64,000 nucleotides of DNA from Omphiscola glabra (Eukaryota > Mollusca > Gastropoda > Lymnaeidae). The DNA lies in the NCBI GenBank assembly GCA_964017045.1, contig OZ024808.1, positions 7,201,284 through 7,265,283 of the forward strand. The letters are read 5' to 3'. Under the pieces are notes generated by a model, which searched no databases, had not been told where the DNA came from, and saw only the letters and a list, made by a program, of their open reading frames with translations. Shown piece by piece: positions 48,801 to 60,800 of this stretch. Both the position numbers and the translations under genes were made by a program. Position 1 is the stretch's first letter. Each line of letters begins with the position of its first letter.

Positions 48801-51800
48801 CTAACTGACCGCCTCCAACTCGATACTCAGTTACGAGTGTTTTTTGTCAGTGGTGCCCTGGTCTTAACCTTACCAAGCCAGTAGTGGGACCTGTCAGTGT
48901 TTAATTGTGTGGAGATGACCCAAGCCAGTGGGACCTGTTGGTGTTTGATTGTAGGAAGTTTCCCCAGTGTACTATACCAGCGTGGGGCACTAGCGATTTA
49001 AGGCCCCGCATGTCGTATCACTACCCCACCAGACGCTTTATTGGATTGACTCGAATGGTGTCGTACACTGTGTTCACACCTGATCACCATTGTCTGATGT
49101 TCTTCGTGTGATTTCTTCTCTCCGATACGATGATGAGGTGAACTAAACGTACTGCCTCACAAAGCATAAATCGAACTCATCAACAACAAAAAATAATAAT
49201 AATTCGAATACTAGTTGGACGCGCATAGATTAATCTGATAGCCGTCTTTTGATTGGGTTACAACAACTTCCCAGCGTTCAGATTTACATGTGTACTATTT
49301 GCATGCTGAAACTAAACTAGATTTACAACTCAATACCCTGGACATGAAATAACTAGGGACCAGTCGGTTGTTCGTTCTTTAAAAGATACACCTTTGGCAC
49401 AGTGCTGTGTTTTTTTTTAAGGACTGCGTTCAAGCTGTGTGGAGGATATAGTGGAACAAAGTATGTGGAAGCTTGGAATATAAAGACAAGACAATAAAAA
49501 TAGAGCGTTTCGGCGAAGAGCCTTCTCAGCAGACGGGACACATGAAGAAACAACGAAATAGAAAGTCGTTTTAAAACTTTAGTAGTGTTCGTCATATTCA
49601 TGTATCGCCGGAAGTTGATTTTTCAAACCCCACGAACACAGGAAGTAAACGACTTTAGGTATCATTACTGTGGGGGGGAAAAAAAGATTTTAGGGGACAC
49701 AAATATTTTGGAAAGATGTAATACATATATTATATCTATAAGAAATACATGAAAAGTGAGGATCAATACTAAGAGAGTATTTGATTGATTCAATATGGTG
49801 ATATTGTGCCGAAAAGCTGAGATAATTAGTTTTCCCTTGCTGAACTCTCGCTGGTGTGTTGGTGCAGGAAATCGGTGCTGTGATGGAAACAACTGATGCC
49901 CCTTTTAGCTATTTAAAAAAAAAAATGATTTTGTGGGGCGTGGTTTAATTATTTAACACAAGAGCAACCGTTTGATTGGTTGTATATGTTTCTTTCAAAA
50001 ACAACAACCGGAAGCAGTTTGAATGAGACTTTGTCTGCTTTTTGAAGTCATGGTGGGCGTGGCGGTCAGTTGACTGGGGTCAATTATTTGAGACACCAGT
50101 GGCCAGTTCGATTGTTTGAATAGTGGAATTGTTTGGGAGCTAATCTGTAACTTGGAGTTAGGAGCAAAGTCTCGTGACGTCGCTTAAACAGCAACCGTTG
50201 GGGGCAGCAAAGAACATGTGATTGGTTCTGACCCTCATTGATAGACTTGAGCACTTTTTTGGTGACCCAATGGTTATGGGTCTAAAGGGCGCCATTGATT
50301 GACAGGCGCCACAGCTGGCCACCATGCTCGCCCTCACCCCGACCGACTACGTCGTGCACCAAGTATGGCTGGTGACCATGGGATGTCTGACCCTGCTGCT
50401 CAGCGCCCATACGGCCTATGAGTTGGAGTACATGTATCGCCACACAGGAAAGGTAAATACGACCTTCAGACTGCGGTGTCTGTCCTATGGCGTTAACGGA
50501 GGCATCGCAAGGTTTAAATGGGGTTGTGGGGGGGGGGGGGGGGGCACAGAATACACGCTATGCATGGAGTATTTCGGAGACAAACGCGCCTTTCGGTTTT
50601 TTTTTTACTTAGAAAATAACTATATTTATTTTTTCCGTTTCAGTCTTTCGTATATTTGTTGGAAAAGCTAACTATGTTTTGTTCATAACAGCTGGCCATT
50701 CTTTACATAAAATGAAGTAATTTTTTTTTTTAATCTGAAAATTATTAACCATTATTATTATTTGTTAAGTTATAACATTCAAATGAATTTTTTTTAAATG
50801 TCATTTTCATAAAAAATATTAAAATATGGTTGCATTAATTATTTTTTTTTTTTAAAGTGCTACTGACCGCAACAGCTTCAGGGGGAAAACAAACTGCTCC
50901 GGACCCGGGCTCCGCTAAAAAGCCCTGATTACACACACACGGACACACGCGTGTCTGTCTCAGTTGTTAAAGTAAGCGTATGCCAGCCTCACGTCGTCAG
51001 TGTCATGTCAGTCGGTGTTTAATGGCGAGACACAATATTTAAGAGCAGATAGCCGTGTTTTTCCCCCCTCCTATTTGATTGCCTATATGACGAGCATTTC
51101 CATACTTGGGCGCCATTTCGACGTGGCGTGTGTATTGTTATCTCTACACACAGTTAGTTGGTTCAATCATCGACTGGTTTGAATAAATCGGTGACTGGAA
51201 ATTGGTTTGAAAGAAATGTCGTTACGGAAAATTGATCGAAGGAAATTTGGTCGATTTTTTTTTTCAATTCACACGATCAAATCTTCGGCAAATTTCTTTT
51301 TGAACGCTCTATACTAAAGCGTAAAACAAAATACTATGTTCAAAAAGAAATTTGACGCATAATTTGATCGTGTGAACTGAAAAAAAAAATTCCACCAAAC
51401 TTCCGTTCGACCAAACTTCCGTTCGATCAAATTTCCGTTCAATCGAAATTCCGTCGATCAATTTTCAGTCGACGAAATTTCTTTCAGACCAATTCCCGGA
51501 TACAGAATAAACCATGCCCTGGGTGTGTGTTTGGGTGTGGGTGGGGTGGGTGTGTGTTTGGGTGTGGGGGTGGGTGTGTGTTTGGGTGTTAGGGGTGTGG
51601 GGTGTGTGTTTGGGTGTGGGGGTGGGTGGGTGTTAGGGGTGTGGGTGTGTGTTTGGGTGTGGGGGGTGGGTGTGTGTTTGGATGTTAGGGGTGTGGGGGT
51701 GTGTGAGGCGTGACTTATGCAATACAATTGGAAATCTATCTCATTATATCGTAGGAGGAGCGATTACCATTGCTCTTGTTGGCCAATATGGGGAGTGGCT

Positions 51801-54800
51801 CCCAAACTGACGCCCTTCAGTCTGTAGAGCTGAGCGGCCGCGTTGTTTTTTTCGAAAGCGTGAACAAGGAGGGTGAGCAGAAAAAAAAAGTCACGGGAAA
51901 AAAGTCACGGGAAAAAAGTCACACATCTTGTCTGACTTTTTTTCTTGTGACGTTTTTCACCTACAATCACAAAGAGTCCGTGGGCCATTGGATAAGAACC
52001 GCTAGTAATACGAAATTGTTTGCTGTCGCGCGACTGACTGTCGTGAACGGGTCAATGACAGTCCATTGTTGACCTGCGCGAGCTCAGCACATCATCGCAC
52101 AGTCGGGCGTCAATGGATATTACTGTTCCAAAAAATCATGTCATGTTGACTGTTGTCTGGTCGTTTCGAGCAATGCATTAGTGTGCAGTTGGGGGCGGGG
52201 GCGTGCAAATGGTTGACGAAGGGGGCACTCGATTAGGACGCATACATTTACATCCTTAATAGTGATTCAAGGATAAAATCCCCATGTACACCACACAGAT
52301 GATGACAAGGGATGGTCTTTTTACTCGCCCGCGCCGGGCGGCACTGTCCTCTATATTTCTAGAGGCAGCATTTTCCTCGGCCCGGTCCTGGTTGGGGGTT
52401 CCTGTCCTGTTTGGGCGCAGGGCCGGCCTTAGGCCACTGCAACCTATGCGGTCGCAATGGGCCCAGCACTTTCATAGGCCCCGCCCCGAATTTATTTTCT
52501 ATTACAAAATCGTAATTTTCACTTAATATCCTTATCCTCTACCCAGAATGGGCCCCGCGCAGTCCGTTTCGCATAGGGCCCCGCAATTGTTAGGGTCGGC
52601 CCTGTTTGGGGGTATCCGGTCCTGGTTGAGGGTATCTGGTCCTGGTTGTTGATGTCATGTCTTGGTGAGGGGTGTATGATGATCAATGATCCTGGTTTGG
52701 GTGTCCGGTCCTGTTAGTGGTATCCGCTCCAGACTTGGCATTGGATGTTTAGAATTGTTGGGCACAGTTCTGTCTCGCTATGAGTATGGTATTATGTTGG
52801 GGCACCATTCTCTTTTACATAAGGCCTTTACCCCATGATTGGGCTTTAACAAATTCGTGACCCTCTTCCCCCCTCCCGTTTTTTTTTAAAAGACGCGTGA
52901 CGTCATTTATTAATTGCTCCCACCCCCCATTGTAGCGTCCTACTCCTACGCCATGAGACCCCCCCCCCCCCGACCATGTCCCAAACGCTTAGATTAAAAG
53001 AACTACCTCTGTAATCCAAAGCTAGTAGTTTGTCGTTGGGATGGGATGGTTGAACATTGCACATGTTGATATAGTTCTTTGTCGTTGGGATGGGATGGTT
53101 GAACATTCCACATGTTGATATAGTTCTTTGTCGTTGGGATGGGATGGTTGAACATTGCAGATGTTGATATAGTTCTTTGTTGTTGGGATGGGATGGTTGA
53201 ACATTGCAGATGTTGATATAGTTCTTTGTTGTTGGGATGGGATGGTTGAACATTACAGGTGTTGATATAGTTCTTTGTTGTTGGGATGGGATGGTTGAAC
53301 ATTGCAGGTGTTGATATAGTTCTTTGTTGTTGGGATGGTATGGTTGAACATTGCAGGTGTTGATATAGTTCTTTGTTGTTGGGATGGGATGGTTGAACAT
53401 TGCAGGTGTTGATATAGTTCTTTGTTGTTGGGGTGGTATGGTTGAACATTGCAGGTGTTGATATAGTTCTTTGTTGTTGGGATGGGACGGTTGAACATTG
53501 CAGATGTTGATATAGTTTCTTAGTAAATCCCTGGTGGTATTGGGGGCGGTGAGCGGAACAAAAGTCGCGCATTTTGCTAGGAAAAAATGTCACCGGAAAA
53601 AAAAGGCACAGAAAAAGTCGGGCCGAAAGATATACAAAAGGATTTGTTCCTCAATCGCGTCAGAATTTATGTTGTTTATATCAGGCCTGCACAACTCAAC
53701 ATGTAAAGCGGGCCGATAATAATTTATGAAACACTTGTGCGGGCCATAATAATTTATGAAACACTTGTGCGGGCCATAATAATTTATGGAACACTTTTGC
53801 GGGCCATAAGAATTTATGAAACACTTGTGCGGGCCGAAAGATGATAGGACAGATGGGAAAGCTATTTAGAAAGTAATAATACTGAAGAACATTTCGTTAC
53901 TTCGCGGGCCGCCGAGTGGGTGCATGTGGCCCGCGGGCCGTATGTTGTGCAGGTCTGGTTTATATTATTGCTTGTATTGCAATAAAATAAAAATGTGCAT
54001 GATTTTATTATGTATATGGGATTTTCCCCATAATCCATAATAATGATTTTTTATTAAAAAAAATGTTACTTTCAGACTTAGCTATTATCTAGCTTTATTT
54101 TTAAACCCCATTTTTGGTGACTCCCCCCCCCCTCCCCCTTACAATCACTTGGGACTTAGGACATACTAAGCCCTTATAGCCGATACTTCTACTCTTGAAC
54201 GTATGTAGAGACCAGTCCTAGGTGCTGGGGGTAGTTATTTGTATGTGTTAGTAAGTTGTCACTACAAGGGGAATCCATAGCTGGATTGCAAGTACATTGT
54301 CATTGTTGCACTGAGCCTGGCCTTGACCCCTGGGTCCCACCGAAACAAGGTCAGCCCCCCATGCGTGTGTCTGAGATTCGGCGCAGGTTTCTGTTCAACA
54401 GTTCGTGCCGGCTCCAGTGCTAACTTTTTTTTTAACAAGGGAAAAGTAAAGGGTTGGGGGGGGGGGCGTTGATGGGGGCGGGGTAACCCTCGGAGCTGTT
54501 AGTCTTGGGTCTGCTCAAACTCAAATACGGTAATTGTTCAGTTGAGGAATTGGATGTCACGTTCTGACTCTTTAGTAGAGCTCACCACACACACTGACAC
54601 ACAAGAAGCTTATTACTATTATTAGTCTCGCGTGTTTCGTGTTATGCAGCCAGCGAAAACGAGACACGTGTGTGTTGGGGGACACATCTTCACCAGTGGC
54701 ATTATCTTCACAACACAGTGATCTCTCTCTATCTCTCTCCCCCTCCCTCCCTCTCTCTCTCTCTCTCGCCCCCACCCCTCTCTCCATCGCCGAGTTTCAT

Positions 54801-57800
54801 TCCTGGCCTGCTTGACTAGATTCGGTTTTGTTTTCAACTTCAGCCCACATTTCTCTGGGTCAGTCTGACCTCGAAACACTCGTTAACAATGTCATTGCGC
54901 GGGCGCCAAAAAACAAAAAAACAAAACAACAAAACAAACGTTCCTGTCATTTACACCGTGACATAATGTACATCAACATGACATCTTGACTTAATGACAT
55001 GCACAAGTCATGTTGAGATAGCCATACACGGCTAGGACATCTTGACTTAAGATACATGACATGATGCACATGTGACATAGTAAGGCCCTCTTGATTTGAC
55101 ATACATAAATCGTCATCTGACTTGACATACATAAAAAGTCATCTTGGTGGGACATACATAAATATGACATCTTGGATCAGTGGCGTAGTGAGGGGGGAAA
55201 GGGGGGGGGGCATCATGCCCCGGGCGCTACTCACAAAGGGGCGCCAAATGGTATATTTTACTATAATATTGTATGGTTTTCGAATAGGGGGGCGCTAAAA
55301 AGGTATTGGGGGCGCTAAAAAGGTATTGTGCCCCGGGCGCGAGTTAAGCTCGCTACGCCACTCTCTTGGATGAAGGTGTTCTTTACACGTACATATGTAA
55401 CCCCCCCCCCTCTTTTTTTTCCCTTCCATTTTCCACTTGACATAAAGAAATACTAGTTAGAAATTCGACGACCCATTTTCTCTACTCACTCTCAATTCGT
55501 ACCCCCCCCCCCCGGGACCACTTTGCATTTATTATGTAATTCATTTAATGGCTCCATTCATTCAACATTATTTACTTGGGAGGTGAAGCTTAAATGACGT
55601 CACGCATGTTTAAAAAAAAAACAACTGGAGAATGGAAGGGGGTCCCAAATTGGTTAAATCCCAATCTTGGGGTAAAAGTTTAATGCATTTATAACAAACC
55701 TTTAATGGACTTACCTGTAATGTTTTTACACGTGACTTTCTCCGGGGACTTATTTTTAAACACCTAAATTCATTTTTGTCTACATCGTTTTGTGGCTAAA
55801 ACCAGTGAGTTAGTAAGGGTTAGTAAAATTTTCTACTCATCTATGGATAAATTTATGGGTTAAATCAACATTTGAATCATGGGTTAAATCAACATTTGAA
55901 TCATGGGTTAAATCAACATTTGAATTATGGGTTAAATCAACATTTGCATTATGGGTTAAATCAACATTTGAATTATGGGTTAAATCAACATTTTAATTAT
56001 GGGTTAAATCAACATTTGAATCATGGGTTAAATCAACATTTGAATTATGGGTTAAATCAACATTTGAATCATGGGTTAAATCAACATTTGAATCATGGGT
56101 TAAATCAACATTTCAATTGAACTAAACTGAAAGGAAACATTGAAGCTGGACAGGGAAGTAATTAGTATTGATGCACTACTTCTGACAACACACCGGTCTG
56201 TTTGGACCAAAGGGTGTAGTGTTGTGAGTTTGAACTCATTGTTTACACGCAACGACAGCGCATGTGATGTCAACAGTGACCAATGCTTAGTGATCATGCG
56301 GCACTTGTCAGTGTTGTGACTCTGAATTGCGAATCAGGACTGATGGGATTGTCTTGATGAGATCAAGGAATGCCTCCATCGCAGACAGATTGGCGTTGTG
56401 TTGTGTTGTGTTGACAAGAGCAGGAGCACAGCACTGACCAGTTCCATGGACACAATAAAGATAGTTGTGTGGTGATAGGCGGTACTCGGATAGCAGCACC
56501 GACCAGTTCTGAGTGTGGTGTTAGACGGTACTCGGATAGCAGTACCGACCAGTTCTGAGTGTGGTGTTAGACGGTACTCGGATAGCAGCACCGACCAGTT
56601 CTGAGTGTGGTGTTAGACGGTACTCGGATAGCAGCACCGACCAGTTCTGAGTGTGGTGTTAGACGGTACTCGGATAGCAGCACCGACCAGTTCTGAGTGT
56701 GGTGTTAGACGGTACTCGGATAGCAGCACCGACCAGTTCTGAGTGTGGTGTTAGACGGTGCGCGGATTACAGCACCGACCAGTTCTGAGTGTGGTGTTAG
56801 ACGGTACTCGGATTGCATCACCGACCAGTTCTGAGTGTGGTGTTAGACGGTACTCGGATTGCAGCACTGACCAGTTCTAAGCGTGGTGTTAGACGGCACT
56901 CGCATTGCAGCACCGACCAGGTCTAGATAGTGTTCTTTTGTGATGGTGTTAGTGTGACACTACCAGGATTACAGCACTGACCAGGTCTAGACGTTGTGTG
57001 CTGATTTCCCAGGCATCAGCACGCCCATTATCGATCGCTGGACCTCTGCTCCAAGACTTACCGCCCACTTGTGGTCCACGTGGCGAGATCAGGCGCTGCA
57101 CGCAGGATTTAGTGAAGAGGAGCAGATATCTCCCCCATTGTGCATTTGTATGGCCCCGCTCCTGGCCTGTTGCCTTCTTGCGGTTTTCTTCGTATCGGTT
57201 GGTACATTGTCTAGCGATGTGTTTGTGTGTGCGCGTGCTGATGGGTCACGCGGCGTTGTTGATGTGATCCACGCGTGAAAGATGAGCCACGTGACGATAT
57301 CGGTGACGTCAGCGTCGGTCCGCTATGAAACATTGCTGGGTGTTTGTTGAATAGTCCGTTCACAGATCTAATGTTAGATGTAACCGAGATGCCCCGATTT
57401 CTAGCTACCCGAAATATTATAAGTTCTCTATTAATGAACTTTGGGGGGTGGGGGTTTGGGGGTGGGGGGGGTGGGGTGGTGGTGTCTCAAACTACTCTAG
57501 TGCAGAGTGTGACATTGGGAAACTTCTTTGTATTAATCGTTGTCGTAGTCGTATTCGATATGGGCTGCCACCATCTTTAATTTAATGCCTGTATGCATGG
57601 TTTTGTCAACATGTCTGTTTTATGTCATTTATGTTCGTCGACGGTTGACACGTACACCATTCAACGTTTAACATGTACGCCATTCAACGTTCCAGGCGTA
57701 CGCTATTCGATGTAGTTAAAAAAATATTGTTCACTGAAATAAAAAAATCGTGAAAATAAATGGAGCTGCTGTTTATAAGGTACCGGTATTATCAAGTGCT

Positions 57801-60800
57801 TCTTTCTGGGGTCCATCTGACCTGTAGGTTTGGTCTCTGTGGCCTGTAGGTTTGGTCTCTGTGGCCTGTAGGTTTGGTTTCCGTAGCCTGTAGGTTTGGT
57901 CTCTGTGGCCTGTAGGTTTGGTTTCTGTAGCCTGTAGGTTTGGTCTCTGTGGCCTGTATGTTTGGTTTCTGTAGCCTGTAGGTTTGGTCTCTGTGGCCTG
58001 TAGGTTTGGTCTCTGTGGCCTGTAGGTTTGGTCTCTGTGGCCTGTAGGTTTGGTTTCTGTAGCCTGTAGGTTTGGTCTCTGACCTGTAGGTTTGGTTTCT
58101 GTAGCCTGTAGGTTTGGTCTCTGTGGCCTGTAGGTTTGGTCTCTGTGGCCAGTAGGTTTGGTTTCTGTAGCATGTAGGTTTGGTCTCCTGGGCCTGTAGG
58201 TTTGGTCTCTGTGGCCTGTAGGTTTGGTCTCTGTGGCCTGTAGGTTTGGTCTCTGTGGCCTGTAGGTTTTATCTCTCTGACCTGTAGGTTTTGTCTCTGG
58301 CGATTGTGGAAACTAACATGAAATGAGTGGGCTGACATTACACTATATCTGCCATCAAATTGTAGTTATTTGATATCCTTTCATGTGAGTCCAAGTTATT
58401 GATTAGAATTGAAATCTTCTCCATTTCAGGTTGAGTCAGCCTCCGGTGTTGTGAGAACTCACAGTGACACCCCAAGCCATGTCTTGGACCAGGTGGACAC
58501 AGAAGATAGGTAAGCTGCTGGGTTAAAAGGCCAAGATTTATGTGTGTCATGGTATGTGTTGTAATATATGTCATTGTACTTGTTGTGGGGAATTTCTACA
58601 TAAGGGTGGCTACAGAGGAAGTACTAAATAAGGGTAGCTCCTGGGGAATTTCTACATAAGGGTGGCTACAGAGGAAGTACTTTTTAAATAATATGGTAGA
58701 CACTGAGAAAGAACTTTATTTTAAGGTAGCTACAGAGGAAGTACTATATTTTTAGGGTAGCTACTGAGGAAATGTTATATTTTAGGGTAGCTAGTGTCTT
58801 TCTTTTCTTCTTTGCTTTTTCACCTCCCAGTGGAGCACTTGGACTTGGCCATAAAAATTTCTATCCCAGCCTAAACCTAAATTACGCTAATTATTCTGTA
58901 TGTCCTGCTAATGTATTCCATTTTTTCTCACTAATGTATCCTGTATTCCTCGCCTAAATATTCTGTAATACTCACTAATGTATTCTATGTTGCCCTAATG
59001 TATTCTGCATGTCCCTATAATATATTATGTAGGTCCTGATATGATATTCATCCGTTTTCAGTTCCAGCCAGACAGCCAAGCCGCCCTTGGTGGATGATGG
59101 GGAGGTGACCCAGGATGACCTCATGCAGGCTCCCAGCACCAGCAAGATCAACGACCAGGTTGGGCTGCCTGGTGTCACGCAGACGCTGGATGACTTCCTA
59201 CAGGACAATGTCTTCAAGCATGAAATGTGAGCCATTGGTTTACTAGTGGGGGGTGAGCCTCACAGCCTTTTGTTTACTAGTGGAGGGTGAGCCTCACAGC
59301 CTTTGGTTTACTAGTGGGGGGTGAGCCTCACAGCCTTTGGTTTACTAGTGGGGGTGAGCCTCACAGCCTTTGGTTTACTAGTGGGGGGTGAGCCTCACAG
59401 CCTTTGGTTTACTAGTGGGGGTGAGCCTCACAGCCTTAGTTATATTAGTGGAGCCTCACAGCCTTTGGTTTACTAGTGGGGGGTGAGCCTCACAGCCATT
59501 GGTGTACTAGTTTGTAGTGGAGCCTCACAGCCTTAGTTATATTAGTGGAGCCTCACAGCCTTTGTTTTACTAGTGGAGGGTGAGCCTCACAGCCTTAGTT
59601 ATATTAGTGGAACCTCACAGCCTTTGGTTTACTAGTGGAGGGTGAGCCTCACAGCCTTAGTTATATTAGTGGAGCCTCACAGCCTTTGGTTTACTAGTGG
59701 GGGTGAGCCTCACAGCCTTTGGTTTACTAGTGGAGGGTGAGCCTCACAGCCTTAGTTATATTAGTAGAGCCTCACAGCCTTTGGTTTACTAGTGGAGCCT
59801 CACAGCCTTTGGTTTACTAGTGAGGGGGGTTGAGTCTCACAGCCATTCGTTTACAAGTGGGTGGTGGGGCCTCACATCCTTTGGTTTACTAGTGGAGCCT
59901 CACAGCCTTTGGTTTACTAGTGGAGCCTCACAGCCTTTGGTTTACTAGTGAGGGGGGGGGGGTTGAGTCTCACAGCCATTCGTTTACTAGTGGGTGGTGG
60001 GGCCTCACATCCTTTGGTTTATTAGTGGAGCCTCACAGCCTTTGGTTTACTAGTGGAGCCTCACAGCCTTTGGTTTACTAGTGGGGGGGGGGGTTGAGTC
60101 TCACAACCATTCATTTACTAGTGGGTGGTGGGACCTCACATCCTTTGGTTTACTAGTGGAGCCTCACAGCCTTTGGTTTACTAGTGGAGCCTCACAGCCT
60201 TTGGTTTACTAGTGAAGGGGGGTTGAGTCTCACAGCCATTCGTTTACTAGTGGGTGGTGGGGCCTCACATCCTTTGGTTTACTAGTGGAGCCTCACAGCC
60301 TTTGGTTTACTAGTGGAGCCTCAAAGCCTTTGGTTTACTAGTGAGGGGGGGGGGTTGAGTCTCACAGCCATTCGTTTACTAGTGGGTGGTGTGGCCTCAC
60401 ATCCTTTGGTTTACTAGTGGAGCTTCACAGCCTTTGGTTTACTAGTGGATGGTGGAGCCTCATACATGTTGTCAAGGTTTATCTAAGTGAAGTTGCTTTC
60501 GTATCCAGAAGTGAGAGGTTGGGATTAAAAAACTATTTAAAATAATATTGTTGGGTTTGTAAGACAAAATGAGGTATCAAATGAAAGATAATTGAATGGA
60601 CTATACGTTTGTAAACTTACTTCTGCAGTTTAACTAAAATAAACTACCACCACAAATGACATTGCAATAGCATTAGTCAAAATGGAACTGGACACGCAGC
60701 GCCGCCCATCGCACCTGGGTCCCATTAGACTCAATGCTATTCAGGTGCGAATAGTCGCAGCCTTTTCTAAGTTTATTCTGTGATCTAAGACATGTTCACA

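Noticed and set aside
50324..50671. 115-codon uninterrupted protein from the ATG at 50324
   Set aside because: After 50452 it reads through a strong donor and a poly-G run; the exon ending at the donor is more likely.
53003..53593. 196-codon minus-strand frame
   Set aside because: Frame-cycling product of the 49-bp array; no domain outside the repeat.
54572..54879. Arg/Glu-rich minus-strand frames
   Set aside because: They read through a (CT)n microsatellite.
55872..56120. NQHLNHGL repeat peptide
   Set aside because: A 24-bp unit keeps one frame open by chance; no start context or conservation evidence.
56998..57267. 89-codon overlapping frame
   Set aside because: Out-of-frame shadow of the GC-rich patch; no homology seen.
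57703..58338. 211-codon minus-strand frame
   Set aside because: Product of the 22-bp array; the flanks have no coding signal and lie antisense to the SUCO intron.
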